64,000 nt of DNA from Xylophilus sp. Leaf220 (GCF_001421705.1 NZ_LMKO01000027.1:1-64000); one strand, 5' to 3'. Shown: positions 26,417 through 36,178, counted from the first letter of the stretch. Program-made: numbers and translations. The notes: generated from the sequence alone by a model not told the origin.

Positions 26417-27877
26417 ATGATTTCCCGCGAACCCACCCTCGAACGCCTCGCCATCGCCCAGCACCTGCTGCTGGAGCCCTTCGGTCTGGACGAATCCCAC
26501 CTGACCCGCGCCCTGAACGAGATCAAGGCGCACAAGGTCGACGACGCGGACCTGTATTTCCAGTACACCCGCAGCGAGGGCTGGAGCCTGGAGGAGGGCA
26601 TCGTGAAGACCGGGTCGTTCAGCATCGACCAGGGCGTGGGCGTGCGGGCCGTCAGCGGCGAGAAGACGGCCTTCGCCTATTCCGACGACATCTCCGAGGC
26701 GTCGCTGCTGGATGCGGCGCGCACCGTGCGGTCGATTTCGGGGGTAGCCGGCACCGGGCGCGTCCGGGTAGCTCCTAAAAAGATAGCAAAGAGCCGCTCG
26801 CTCTACCCCGAGCTGGACCCGATCGCCTCGCTCGACAGCAACGCCAAGGTGGCGCTGCTGGGCCAGGTGGAGGCCCGGGCCCGGGCCAAGGACCCGCGCG
26901 TGGCGCAGGTCATGGCGGGCCTGGCGGCCGAGTACGACGTGGTGCTGGTGGCCCGCGCCGACGGCACCCTGGCGGCCGACGTGCGGCCGCTGGTGCGGCT
27001 GTCGGTGACGGTCATCGCCGAGCAGAACGGTCGCCGCGAGGTGGGCTCCGCCGGTGGCGGCGGCCGCTTCGGGCTGGCGTATTTCGACGACGCGCTGATC
27101 GGCCAGTACGTGGACGACGCGGTGCGCCAGGCGCTGGTCAACCTCGAATCGCGCCCGGCCCCGGCCGGGGAGATGACGGTGGTGCTGGGATCGGGCTGGC
27201 CCGGCATCCTGCTGCACGAGGCCATCGGCCACGGGCTGGAGGGCGACTTCAACCGCAAGGGTTCGAGCGCCTTCACCGGCAAGATCGGCAAGCGGGTGGC
27301 GGCCAAGGGCGTGACGGTGCTCGACGACGGCACCATCGCCGACCGCCGCGGCTCGCTCAACGTCGACGACGAGGGCAACGCCAGCCAGCGCAACGTGCTG
27401 ATCGAGGACGGCATCCTGCGCGGCTACATCCAGGATTCGATGAACGCGCGCCTGATGGGCGTCAAGCCCACCGGCAACGGCCGCCGCGAGAGCTACGCCC
27501 ACGTGCCGATGCCGCGCATGACCAACACCTACATGCTGGGCGGCGACAAGGACCCGCAGGAGATCGTCGCCAGCATCGAGAAGGGCCTGTACGCCACCAA
27601 CTTCGGCGGTGGCCAGGTCGACATCACCAGCGGCAAGTTCGTCTTCTCGGCGAGCGAGGCCTACTGGGTCGAGAACGGCAAGATCCAGTACCCGGTCAAG
27701 GGCGCCACCATCGTCGGCAGCGGCCCCGAGTCGCTCAAGAAGGTCACTTTGGTCGGCAACGACATGGCGCTCGACCCGGGCGTGGGCACCTGCGGCAAGG
27801 AAGGCCAGAGCGTCCCGGTGGGCGTCGGCCAGCCGACGCTGCGGATCGAAGGCCTGACGGTCGGCGGCACCGCCTAG
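26417..27877 (+). CDS. tldD: Metalloprotease TldD
   Basis: A 486-residue cytoplasmic Zn-protease subunit that acts with TldE/PmbA on unfolded peptides (for example microcin and antitoxin processing in E. coli). The active-site HEXXXH is seen in LLHEAIGHGLEGD, with the downstream conserved Cys in VGTCGKEGQSVPVG. Start ATG 26417. At 26769-26793 the coding DNA contains GTAGCTCCTAAAAAGATAGC, which resembles the GCTA..ATAGC arm of the window's two-hairpin repeat, in a variable linker (APKKIAKSRS). The partner gene pmbA is not in this window. Confidence 0.97.
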   Translation: MISREPTLERLAIAQHLLLEPFGLDESHLTRALNEIKAHKVDDADLYFQYTRSEGWSLEEGIVKTGSFSIDQGVGVRAVSGEKTAFAYSDDISEASLLDAARTVRSISGVAGTGRVRVAPKKIAKSRSLYPELDPIASLDSNAKVALLGQVEARARAKDPRVAQVMAGLAAEYDVVLVARADGTLAADVRPLVRLSVTVIAEQNGRREVGSAGGGGRFGLAYFDDALIGQYVDDAVRQALVNLESRPAPAGEMTVVLGSGWPGILLHEAIGHGLEGDFNRKGSSAFTGKIGKRVAAKGVTVLDDGTIADRRGSLNVDDEGNASQRNVLIEDGILRGYIQDSMNARLMGVKPTGNGRRESYAHVPMPRMTNTYMLGGDKDPQEIVASIEKGLYATNFGGGQVDITSGKFVFSASEAYWVENGKIQYPVKGATIVGSGPESLKKVTLVGNDMALDPGVGTCGKEGQSVPVGVGQPTLRIEGLTVGGTA

Positions 27878-27908
27878 CCATCGCCGGAACGTGGACGGCG
27901 TTTGCCCG

Positions 27909-29705
27909 ATGCCGTCCGTTCCATCCCATTTCCCGCGGCCGACGCCGCTGCGCTACTGGGCGCTCACCCTGGCGCTGGGCCTGGCGTGGTCGCTGCTGCT
28001 GATGCTGCCGGTGCTGGTGCACAGTGGCTGGCCGGCCAACCACGACGGCACCGCGCAGGTCGCCCGCATGGCGGCGGTGCTCGACCAGTGGCGCCTGGGC
28101 CATGCGATCCCGGTGTGGTCGACTCACCTGCAGGGCGGCTACGGATCGCCCCTTCCGGCGCTCTACCACAAGACCTCGATGGTGGCCTCGGCCGCGGTGC
28201 TGGGGCTGACCGGCAGCGTCAAGGCGGCGCTGGTGGTGCCGGTGCTGGGCTTCCTGGTGCTGGGTTTCGCCGGCATCTGTCTGTGCGTGCGGCAGTGGGC
28301 CGGCGGCCGGCACTCTTGGGTCGGCTGGGCCGGTGGCGCGGCCCTGCTGGCCTCCAACTACGCGACGACCGACTGGCTGGTGCGCGGCGCCTTCGCCGAA
28401 CTGGCCGCGATGATGCTGCTGCCCTGGCTGGTGGCCTGGTGCCTGCGGCTGATCGAGACCGGCCGGTGGTCGCGCTGGATCGGCCCGTTGCTGGCGCTGC
28501 TGGCGCTCAGCCATGCGGGGCTGGCCTATTTCGCGCTCCTGCCGCTGGTGCTGGCCGCCGGCCTGGCGCTGGCGCGCTGGCGCATGGCGGCGCGCCACTG
28601 GGTGTGGCCGGGGCTGCAGAGCATCGGCATCTGCACCGTGCTGCTGCTGCCCTGGGTGCTGCCGATGATGGCGATGGGCGCCTTCGCCCGGGTCGACCGG
28701 CTGCTGGTGCCGGGCTTCGTGCCGCGCAACAACCACCTGCCGGCCGACCTGCTGCTGTGGGACCCGGGCTGGACCTGGGGCGCGACCTGGATGGGCGCGA
28801 CGATCCAGCTCGACACGGTGCCGCTGCTGCTGGCGGTGGCCTACGGCGTGCTGGTCGTGGTGTCGGCGTGGCGGCGCGCACCCGGCCGCGCCGAAGGCAC
28901 CGGTTCGCCGATGGCGGCGCTGTTCCTGGTCGGCACGCTGGCCGCGATGTTCTGGCTGCAGACCGCCTGGGCGCACCGGGTGTACGAGGAGTTGCCCGGC
29001 GCGCAGTTCCTGCAGTTCAGCTGGCGGTTGCTGGCCTACCTGACGGTGGTGGCGGTCGTCTGCGCCTGCATGGCGCTGCTCTGGATGGCCGGGCGGGGCG
29101 GCGTGGCCGGCCGGGGCTGGTCGGCGGCCGCGGGCGGCGCCGCGCTGGCGATGGTGGTGGCGACGGCGGCACCCAAGCTCGGCAGCGACTGGCTGGCCTA
29201 CGACTGGCTCTCGGCCGAGATCCTGGAGGCCGAGCGCGGCTCGGACGACTACGCGGCCTTCGGCGAATTCCTGCCGCGGATGCACGGCGCCACGCGTTCG
29301 GACGACCTGACGGCCCCGTGGGGCGAGATGAAGGTGATCATGGGCCGGTACGACCCCGCGGCCTGCGACGCGATGCCCACCGCGCTGCCGGCTGCCGAGC
29401 AGCGCACCCGCAGCTGGCACATCCGTTGCGCCGAGGCCGACTGGACGACGCTGCCGGTGTTCCTGGCGCCCGGCATGGAGATGCGGGTGCGCATGGTCGA
29501 CGCGTCCGGCTGGGTGCAGGTGCCGCTGCGCCGCACCTGCAGCGACCCGCGGCTGCAGGCGCTGCTGCCGGCCGGCGACGGCGAGGCGCAGCTGCGCTTT
29601 CCCTCGTGGCGCCGGGTCGTGGCCGCGGGGCTGGTACCCGCGGCCTTCCACTACGAACGCGACTGCGCCGTTCCGTTGCCGCCGGCCGAGGCGCAGACGC
29701 CTTGA
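27909..29705 (+). CDS. Polytopic membrane protein, possibly GT-C-fold/6-pyruvoyl-tetrahydropterin-synthase-related type
   Basis: About 598 residues with roughly ten to twelve hydrophobic segments across the first 430 residues. An early periplasmic-type loop reads GWPANHDGTAQVARMAAVLDQW, reminiscent of GT-C membrane glycosyltransferase-like proteins in which a loop after the first helix carries acidic residues. A soluble C-terminal part (~440-598) follows. I do not recognise a specific function. ATG 27909 is chosen; GTG 27891 is an alternative adding six residues. It follows tldD closely, but its 3' neighbour is convergent. Confidence 0.7.
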   Translation: MPSVPSHFPRPTPLRYWALTLALGLAWSLLLMLPVLVHSGWPANHDGTAQVARMAAVLDQWRLGHAIPVWSTHLQGGYGSPLPALYHKTSMVASAAVLGLTGSVKAALVVPVLGFLVLGFAGICLCVRQWAGGRHSWVGWAGGAALLASNYATTDWLVRGAFAELAAMMLLPWLVAWCLRLIETGRWSRWIGPLLALLALSHAGLAYFALLPLVLAAGLALARWRMAARHWVWPGLQSIGICTVLLLPWVLPMMAMGAFARVDRLLVPGFVPRNNHLPADLLLWDPGWTWGATWMGATIQLDTVPLLLAVAYGVLVVVSAWRRAPGRAEGTGSPMAALFLVGTLAAMFWLQTAWAHRVYEELPGAQFLQFSWRLLAYLTVVAVVCACMALLWMAGRGGVAGRGWSAAAGGAALAMVVATAAPKLGSDWLAYDWLSAEILEAERGSDDYAAFGEFLPRMHGATRSDDLTAPWGEMKVIMGRYDPAACDAMPTALPAAEQRTRSWHIRCAEADWTTLPVFLAPGMEMRVRMVDASGWVQVPLRRTCSDPRLQALLPAGDGEAQLRFPSWRRVVAAGLVPAAFHYERDCAVPLPPAEAQTP

Positions 29706-29739
29706 GGGCCCGAGCCGCAGCGCCCTGCGGCGGTGGGGA

Positions 29740-31584
29740 TCAGCTGCCGAAGCGCAGCAGCACGCCGGTGTCGGTGTAGGTCACGCTGGCCGGCACGGTG
29801 CCGCCGACCTGGACCGACGAGAACGTGCCGTTGCGCAGGCCGGCGCCCAGCACGGTGATGCTCTGGCCGGCGGTGGGCTGGAAGCCGCTGGCGAATCCGA
29901 TCTGCAGCGTGCCGTCGAGCGTGGCCGTGCTGGCGCCGGTGATCGTGCCGCCGCCGTTGCTGCCCAGCACCAGGTTGAGCGTGCTGCCGGCGCGCTGGGT
30001 GAAGCGGCCGCCCAGTGCCAGCACCGCGTTCGGCGAGGTCTTCAGGCTGCCGCCCGACAGGTACACGTCGCCCTTGCCCAGCGCGCTGGCCGCGCCTGCG
30101 ACCAGCGTGCCGCCCTGCAGTTCGGTGCCGCCGGTGTAGCCGTTGGTGCCGGCCAGGGTCAGCGTGCCCGTGCCCTGCTTGGTCAGCTTGCCGGCGCCGG
30201 CGATGTCGTTGCGCCAGGTGTCGGCTGCGTTGAAACCGCCCTTGGACGCGTCCATCGCCACCGTGGCGTCGCCGTTGAGGGCGCCGTAGCCGTCGGCCGC
30301 CGCGGCCAGGTTCAGCCGTCCCCAGCCTTCGGCGTCGCCCAGTAGCGGGTAGCCCGAGGCCACCGCGGTGGTCTTGAGGGCGATGCGGCGCTGCGCCGCG
30401 TCCAGGTAGGGCAGCCGGGTTTCCAGCAGCACTTCGGCACCCTTCGGCACGGTGGCGACCGTGGTGGTGGCCGCGATCGCCGGGAAGCCGTAGCTCATCC
30501 GCTGCAGGAAGGCCGCGCGGTTAGCGGCGGCGTCGGCCTGCGCATCGGTGGCGGTGGTCGCGCTATGGGCGAAGGTGTAGAGGCTGTTGGCGTCGGTGCC
30601 GGTGCGGGCCTGCAGGTAGCTCTGCGCCTGGGCGTAGGCGGCGTTCTTGATCGCCGCATTGGCGCTGTCGTTCAGGATCGCCGCGGCCAGGGCGGTGCCC
30701 ATGATGCGGCCGCCGATCACGTCGGTCTGCGAATGCATGCCGGCGACGATGCGGTTCTGGCCGAGCTGCGACGCGCGGGTCAGCAGTTCCTGGTAGCGCT
30801 GCGGCACCGCATAGGCCATGGCGTAGGAGGCCAGGTAGGCGGCGTTCGTGTGGCCGCTCGGGAAGCCGCCGTCGGTGGCCGGCGTGGTGCTGATGGCGGG
30901 GCGCAGCGTGGGGATCACGATGCCGGTGTCGTTGAGCCAGCGGAACGGCCGCTGGTACTGGTAGAAGCCCTTGGCCGGGTTGGTCGAGGAGAAGTTGCCG
31001 CGCAGGGTGGCGATCAGGCTCACCACGCTGCCGAGCTGCGAGGTGGTGGTGCCGGCGCCGTTGCCCGCGTCGTCGTACTTGACGGTGGTGGCGTCCGCCG
31101 CCACGCCCGCGATGGTGGTGGTGGCGCCCGAGCCGGCGACGAAGGCGGGCTGCAGCGGGCCCAGGCCGCTCAGCACGCTGTAGTTCTGGCTGCGGCGGTC
31201 GTCGAGGTAGGCCGCGTCCTGCTCGGCCTGGGTGCGGCTGGCGGCGATGGTGCGGTTCTGCTGGATGTTGGCCGCCAGGATCGGCGCGCCGATGGCGGTG
31301 GGCGTGCCGTTGTTGAAGCTGCTGCCGGCTGTCCACAAAGTCGAGAAATCCGACAGAAGGCGCAGGCTGGCGTTGGTCGCGACGGTGGTGTTGGCGGCGA
31401 CGTTGGTCTGGTAGGTGTCGACGAACGCGGTCGCCGACGGGACCGGCGCGGTGTCGACCGTGCCCAGTCCGACCGGGGCGGCAGGTGCCGCGGGACCGTC
31501 GCCGCCCCCGCCGCAGGCGGTCAGGGCGAAGGCGGCCGACAGGGCCAGGGCGAGAGGATGGCGGGCGAAATGGAAGGCAGGCAT
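29740..31584 (-). CDS. PAP2-family acid phosphatase lipoprotein with autotransporter-associated beta-repeat
   Basis: 614 residues. The signal peptide ends in a lipobox (LTAC followed by GGGGD), so it is probably an outer-membrane lipoprotein. The PAP2/class A acid phosphatase motifs are complete: KGFYQYQRP (K-x6-RP), GGFPSGHTNAAYL (PSGH) and NRIVAGMHSQTDVIGG (R-x5-H-x3-D). Residues ~500-560 contain an autotransporter passenger-associated strand repeat (GTLTLAGTNGYTGGTEL), yet the protein ends without an outer-membrane barrel. Start ATG 31582-31584. It is divergently oriented from the DAHP synthase leader. It probably hydrolyses phosphomonoesters or lipid phosphates outside the cytoplasm. Confidence 0.9.
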   Translation of the reverse strand: MPAFHFARHPLALALSAAFALTACGGGGDGPAAPAAPVGLGTVDTAPVPSATAFVDTYQTNVAANTTVATNASLRLLSDFSTLWTAGSSFNNGTPTAIGAPILAANIQQNRTIAASRTQAEQDAAYLDDRRSQNYSVLSGLGPLQPAFVAGSGATTTIAGVAADATTVKYDDAGNGAGTTTSQLGSVVSLIATLRGNFSSTNPAKGFYQYQRPFRWLNDTGIVIPTLRPAISTTPATDGGFPSGHTNAAYLASYAMAYAVPQRYQELLTRASQLGQNRIVAGMHSQTDVIGGRIMGTALAAAILNDSANAAIKNAAYAQAQSYLQARTGTDANSLYTFAHSATTATDAQADAAANRAAFLQRMSYGFPAIAATTTVATVPKGAEVLLETRLPYLDAAQRRIALKTTAVASGYPLLGDAEGWGRLNLAAAADGYGALNGDATVAMDASKGGFNAADTWRNDIAGAGKLTKQGTGTLTLAGTNGYTGGTELQGGTLVAGAASALGKGDVYLSGGSLKTSPNAVLALGGRFTQRAGSTLNLVLGSNGGGTITGASTATLDGTLQIGFASGFQPTAGQSITVLGAGLRNGTFSSVQVGGTVPASVTYTDTGVLLRFGS

Positions 31585-31712
31585 GGGAGGAGCGATGAAG
31601 GGGGAGGGCAGGGGCTCTGCCGGGAGGTGGCGACACGCCCGGGCGGCGCGGCCGGCGCAATCTACGGTGGCCGTGTGACAACGGCGTGAAATGCGCGTGG
31701 GCCCGGCGCCAC

Positions 31713-31740
31713 TTGCGCGGGGCGGGTGCTGTGCTACATT
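31713..31740 (+). promoter_or_regulatory. Candidate promoter of the DAHP synthase leader
   Basis: TTGCGC (31713-31718) and TACATT (31735-31740) are spaced by 16 bases. Transcription would then begin at or within a base or two of the leader ATG at 31748, making the leader transcript leaderless. The hexamers match consensus only moderately, so this is tentative. Confidence 0.35.
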
Positions 31741-31747
31741 GGCCGCC

Positions 31748-31819
31748 ATGCAAGCCCGCCGCCACGCCTCGTTTTATTTTTGGTTCCGTTCACCCGGCGG
31801 ATCAGAGGCGCGCGCGTAA
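31748..31819 (+). CDS. Aromatic-amino-acid attenuator leader peptide
   Basis: A 23-codon reading frame, ATG 31748 to TAA 31819, encodes MQARRHASFYFWFRSPGG followed by SEARA. Codons 9-13 are Phe-Tyr-Phe-Trp-Phe, covering all three aromatic amino acids that are end products of the pathway the downstream gene begins. It sits 116 bases before the DAHP synthase start and 22 bases before an intrinsic terminator hairpin. This is the classical ribosome-stalling attenuator layout: shortage of any charged aromatic tRNA would stall translation here and favour an alternative RNA fold. No Shine-Dalgarno is visible, in line with a leaderless start. The sequence features are direct; the regulatory mechanism is inferred. 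Confidence 0.85.
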   Translation: MQARRHASFYFWFRSPGGSEARA

Positions 31820-31841
31820 AGCACACAGAACCCCTCCAGAA

Positions 31842-31873
31842 ACCGCCGAAGCTGAAAAGCCCGGCGGTTTTTT
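31842..31873 (+). terminator. Attenuator terminator upstream of the DAHP synthase gene
   Basis: ACCGCCG (31842-31848) pairs with CGGCGGT (31862-31868), an inner GCT-GAAA-AGC helix extends it, and T6 follows (31868-31873). Upstream, within codons 16-18 of the leader peptide, CCCGGCGG (31793-31800) duplicates the 3' arm of the terminator and could pair with its 5' arm as an anti-terminator, while CCGCCGCC-type sequence in the first leader codons (31752-31763) could sequester that segment. The terminator is read directly; the alternative pairings are by inspection only. Confidence 0.85.
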
Positions 31874-31935
31874 CGTTTTCGGGTACCGAGTTGTCCAAAG
31901 CCGATCTTTCCCACGATTCCCAGGAGCACACCACC

Positions 31936-33084
<1,149 letters not shown>

Positions 33085-33099
33085 GCGTCGATTTCAAGA

Positions 33100-33155
33100 A
33101 GAAAAGGGCCGCAGCCGGCGTCGGACGCCGGCCTCTAGCTATGAATTGAATAGCA
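33100..33155 (+). repeat. Composite two-hairpin 3'-UTR repeat, copy B (downstream of the DAHP synthase gene)
   Basis: After an A-run, GCCGGCGTC-G-GACGCCGGC (33114-33132) is followed by AGCTAT-n7-ATAGC (33137-33154), the same order as copies at 12636-12690 (minus) and 53379-53434 (plus). Read on the minus strand it lies downstream of mpl, where the hairpin is followed by a short T-rich run. Confidence 0.8.
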
Positions 33156-33226
33156 CTGGGATGCGGTCGGGCCGCGCCGGCCGCGGTGCCTGTCGCAGCG
33201 GGTCGCCGCGGGCCGCGCGGCCTCCC

Positions 33227-34750
33227 TCAGGCCGGCGCCTTCGCCTCCAGGGCCGCCAGCAGCCGCGCATGGATGCCGCCGAAGCCGCCGTTGCTCATGC
33301 AGACGATCTGGTCGCCCGGCCTGGCGGCGGCCACCACCTGGGCCACCAGGGCGTCGATGCTGCCGGCGGTGTGCGCCCGGTCGCCCAGCGGCACCAGGGC
33401 GGCGGCCGCGTCCCAGTCCAGACCGGCGGTGTGGCAGAACGACAGGTCGGCGTCTTCCAGGCTCCAGGGCAGCTGTGCCGCCATGTGGCCGAGCTTCATC
33501 GTGTTGCTGCGCGGCTCGAACACCGCCAGGATGCGCGACGCCCCGCCCGGACCCTGGCGGCGGCGCAGGCCGTCGAGCGTGGTGCGGATGGCAGTGGGGT
33601 GGTGGGCGAAGTCGTCGTACACCGTCACGCCGCCGGCCGTGCCGCGCACCTCCATCCGGCGCTTGACATTGCGGAACCCGGCCAGCGCGGCGGCGGATTC
33701 CGCCGGCGCGATGCCGACATGCTCGGCCGCCGCGATCGCCGCCAGGGCGTTCTGCTGGTTGTGCACGCCGGTCAGATCCCAGGCGACGTGGGCCACCCGC
33801 CGGCCGCCCTGCAGCACGTCGAACGCATGCGGCTCTCCGGCGGCGGTGAAGTCGTCGCCCGGTGCTCCGAAGCGGCGTACCTCGCTCCAGCAGCCCTGGT
33901 CCAGCACGGCGGCCAGGGCCGGCTCCTGCCCGTTGACGACCAGCCGACCGCTGGCCGGCACGGTGCGCACCAGGTGGTGGAACTGGCGCTGGATCGCCGT
34001 CAGGTCCTCGAAGATGTCGGCGTGGTCGAACTCGAGGTTGTTCAGCACCGCGGTGCGGGGCCGGTAGTGGATGAACTTGCTGCGCTTGTCGAAGAAGGCG
34101 GTGTCGTACTCGTCTGCCTCTAAAACAAAGGCCCCCCGGCTTTTCAGGCGCTGCCGCGCCTGTAATTCGCCACCCCCCGAGGGGGAGGCCCCGCCGTCGC
34201 CAGGGGGACCCTGGCGTGGCTCGGACGCGGATATACCGCTGGATTTTTCTGTCGGGTTGGGCAGGCTGGGCGGGTTGCCCAGTCTTGCGGATACGCCGAA
34301 GTTCTGGGGGACGCCGCCGATCAGGAAGCCGGGGGCGAGGCCTGCGTGCTCCAGGATCCAGGCGAGCATCGAGGTGGTGGTGGTCTTGCCGTGGGTGCCG
34401 GCCACGGCCAGGACGTGGCGGCCCTGGAGCACGTTCTCCGCGAGCCACTGGGGGCCGCTGGTGTAGCGGGCGCCGGTGTCGAGGATCGCCTCCATCAGCG
34501 GGAATTTCGGCGTGCCGTCGGCCAGCCGTGCACGGCTGACGACGTTGCCGACCACGAACACGTCGGGCGCCAGCGCCAGCTGGTCGGCGCCGAAGCCTTC
34601 GATCAGGTCGATGCCGAGGGCGCGCAGCTGGTCGCTCATCGGCGGGTAGACGCCGGCGTCGCAGCCGGTCACCCGGTGGCCGGCCTCGCGGGCCAGGGCG
34701 GCCAGGCCGCCCATGAAGGTGCCGCAGATGCCGAGAATGTGAATATCCAT
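33227..34750 (-). CDS. mpl: UDP-N-acetylmuramate:L-alanyl-gamma-D-glutamyl-meso-diaminopimelate ligase
   Basis: A 507-residue Mur-ligase-family enzyme that reattaches recycled murein tripeptide to UDP-MurNAc. It begins MDIHILGICGTFMGGLA, has the ATP-binding GTHGKTTTTSML, the central EADEYDTAFFDKRSKF and the C-terminal DDFAHHPTAIRTTL motif. It is about 50 residues longer than E. coli Mpl (457). The extra segment, between GVSARLG and FVLEADEYD, is encoded by a hairpin-rich repeat in frame (see 34131-34262). With ampD at 47 kb it represents the peptidoglycan-recycling pathway. Start ATG 34748-34750. Confidence 0.96.
   Translation of the reverse strand: MDIHILGICGTFMGGLAALAREAGHRVTGCDAGVYPPMSDQLRALGIDLIEGFGADQLALAPDVFVVGNVVSRARLADGTPKFPLMEAILDTGARYTSGPQWLAENVLQGRHVLAVAGTHGKTTTTSMLAWILEHAGLAPGFLIGGVPQNFGVSARLGNPPSLPNPTEKSSGISASEPRQGPPGDGGASPSGGGELQARQRLKSRGAFVLEADEYDTAFFDKRSKFIHYRPRTAVLNNLEFDHADIFEDLTAIQRQFHHLVRTVPASGRLVVNGQEPALAAVLDQGCWSEVRRFGAPGDDFTAAGEPHAFDVLQGGRRVAHVAWDLTGVHNQQNALAAIAAAEHVGIAPAESAAALAGFRNVKRRMEVRGTAGGVTVYDDFAHHPTAIRTTLDGLRRRQGPGGASRILAVFEPRSNTMKLGHMAAQLPWSLEDADLSFCHTAGLDWDAAAALVPLGDRAHTAGSIDALVAQVVAAARPGDQIVCMSNGGFGGIHARLLAALEAKAPA
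34131..34262. repeat. In-frame hairpin-rich repeat element inside mpl
   Basis: Three inverted repeats lie in series inside the coding sequence: CAGGCGC-TGCC-GCGCCTG (34145-34162), a C6/G5 hairpin (34173-34185) and CGCCAGGG-GGA-CCCTGGCG (34198-34216). The stretch resembles GC-rich intergenic repeats that I recall from comamonad genomes. It encodes a low-complexity Pro/Ser/Gly segment that keeps the mpl frame open. Outer boundaries are approximate. Confidence 0.7.
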
Positions 34751-34923
34751 GGCGCGCGATTCTAAAGGCGAGGGTCCGACGGGCCGCCAGCCGGCGTCCC
34801 GCTTCGACTGCATGCTATGAATAAGGTAGCGTTTGTCCTTGTGCCGTGGCCGGGCGTGGCGGCGGGGATGCGGTGCGGCGGCCGCTTCGCGCGAGAATGC
34901 AGGCCCGCCCACCGAGGATCGTC

Positions 34924-35514
34924 ATGGACACGCTGAAAGCCGAGATTGCCGCCACCGCAGCCCGGCTGGTGGTGGAGGAGGGGCTGGAGTACGGCGCCGC
35001 CAAGCGCCGTGCAGTCAAGCAACTGGGCCTGCCCGGCCGCTCCGCCCTGCCCGACAACGACCAGGTCGAGGACGCGGTGCGCGAGTACATCGACCTGTTC
35101 TGCGCCGATACCCAGCCGGCCGAATTGCGGGCCTTGCGCGCGGTGGCCGTCGTCTGGATGGACCGGATGGCGCAGTTCCGGCCGTATCTGGCCGGCGCCG
35201 TCTGGCACGGCACGGCCACCCGGCATTCCGACGTCTATATCCAGCTGTTCTGCGACGACTGCAAGTCGGCCGAGATCGCGCTGATCGACCACCGTGTCGA
35301 CTACGAGCCCCAGACCGTCACCGGCCTGCACGGCGAGCCGGTGGAGGCGCTGACGCTGGCCGCCCGCTGCACCGAACTGCAGACGGTGGTGGGCGTGCAC
35401 CTGCTGGTCTACGACCTGGACGACATGCGCGGCGCGCTGCGGCCCGATGCCAAGGGCCGCTCGCCGCGCGGTGACGTCGCCGCGGTGCGGGCGCTGCTGG
35501 CCCAGGCCGGATGA
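34924..35514 (+). CDS. Conserved hypothetical protein
   Basis: 196 residues from ATG 34924 (MDTLKAEIAATAARLVVEEG). No signal peptide or membrane segment. The N-terminal third is helical (GAAKRRAVKQLGLPGRSALPDNDQVEDA), and a central segment reads HGTATRHSDVYIQLFCDDCKSAEIALIDH. I recall close homologues in Burkholderiales annotated only as hypothetical; a nucleotidyltransferase-like fold is possible from the GTATR..D pattern but not shown. It is divergent from mpl and 70 bases upstream of the thioredoxin-like gene. Confidence 0.8.
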   Translation: MDTLKAEIAATAARLVVEEGLEYGAAKRRAVKQLGLPGRSALPDNDQVEDAVREYIDLFCADTQPAELRALRAVAVVWMDRMAQFRPYLAGAVWHGTATRHSDVYIQLFCDDCKSAEIALIDHRVDYEPQTVTGLHGEPVEALTLAARCTELQTVVGVHLLVYDLDDMRGALRPDAKGRSPRGDVAAVRALLAQAG

Positions 35515-35584
35515 TCCTCGGACGATCCACCGCGGAACTCCGCCGGTCGTCGACATCCTTTCCTCTTCTTTTATCGTTTCCCGC

Positions 35585-36178
35585 ATGACCGACCCCGCCG
35601 ACCGCCCGACGCCCGCCGAATCTCCTGCCGCCGCACGCGCGGCTCCGGCAGGCAGGCGCCGCGGCCTGCTCGTGGTGGCTGCGGGCGGCGTGGCGGCCCT
35701 GGCGGGGGCTGCGGTGTCGTGGCGGCACTGGATGCCGGGCGAGGCCGCGGGCGGCGCCGACGATGCGGCGGTGCTGTGGCAGCAGTCGTTCGAAACGCCG
35801 GCCGGCGCGCCTCTCGACATGGCGGCGCTGCGCAACCGGCCGCTGCTGGTCAACTTCTGGGCCACCTGGTGCCCGCCGTGCGTCGAAGAACTGCCGATGC
35901 TCGACCGCTTCCATCGCCAGCAAGCGGCCGGCAACGGCTGGCAGGTGCTCGGCGTGGCGATCGACCAGCCCTCGGCCGTGCGGCGTTTCCTGCAGAAGAC
36001 GCCGGTGCAGTTCCCGGTGGCGATGGCCGGCATGCAGGGCACCGACCTGGCCAAAACGCTCGGCAACGACGCGGCCGGCCTGCCCTTCACCGTGGCCCTC
36101 GACAAGGGGGGACGTGTGCTCCACCGTAAAATGGGCCAGCTCAGCGAGTCCGACCTGCAGCGCTGGTCCGCAGCATAG
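35585..36178 (+). CDS. TlpA/ResA-type membrane-anchored thioredoxin-like protein
   Basis: 197 residues. One N-terminal membrane anchor (GLLVVAAGGVAALAGAAVSW) directs a periplasmic thioredoxin fold. The redox motif is in LVNFWATWCPPCVEELPML (WCPPC), and the cis-Pro loop is AGLPFTVALD. Family members reduce periplasmic disulphides, often for cytochrome c maturation. The start is ATG 35585. It lies upstream of accB on the same strand with a 154-base gap containing a palindrome, so it is probably transcribed separately. Confidence 0.92.
   Translation: MTDPADRPTPAESPAAARAAPAGRRRGLLVVAAGGVAALAGAAVSWRHWMPGEAAGGADDAAVLWQQSFETPAGAPLDMAALRNRPLLVNFWATWCPPCVEELPMLDRFHRQQAAGNGWQVLGVAIDQPSAVRRFLQKTPVQFPVAMAGMQGTDLAKTLGNDAAGLPFTVALDKGGRVLHRKMGQLSESDLQRWSAA

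Noticed and set aside
29740-30200. Autotransporter beta-barrel at the end of the phosphatase
   Set aside because: No terminal barrel pattern or C-terminal aromatic residue; only a passenger-type strand repeat is present.
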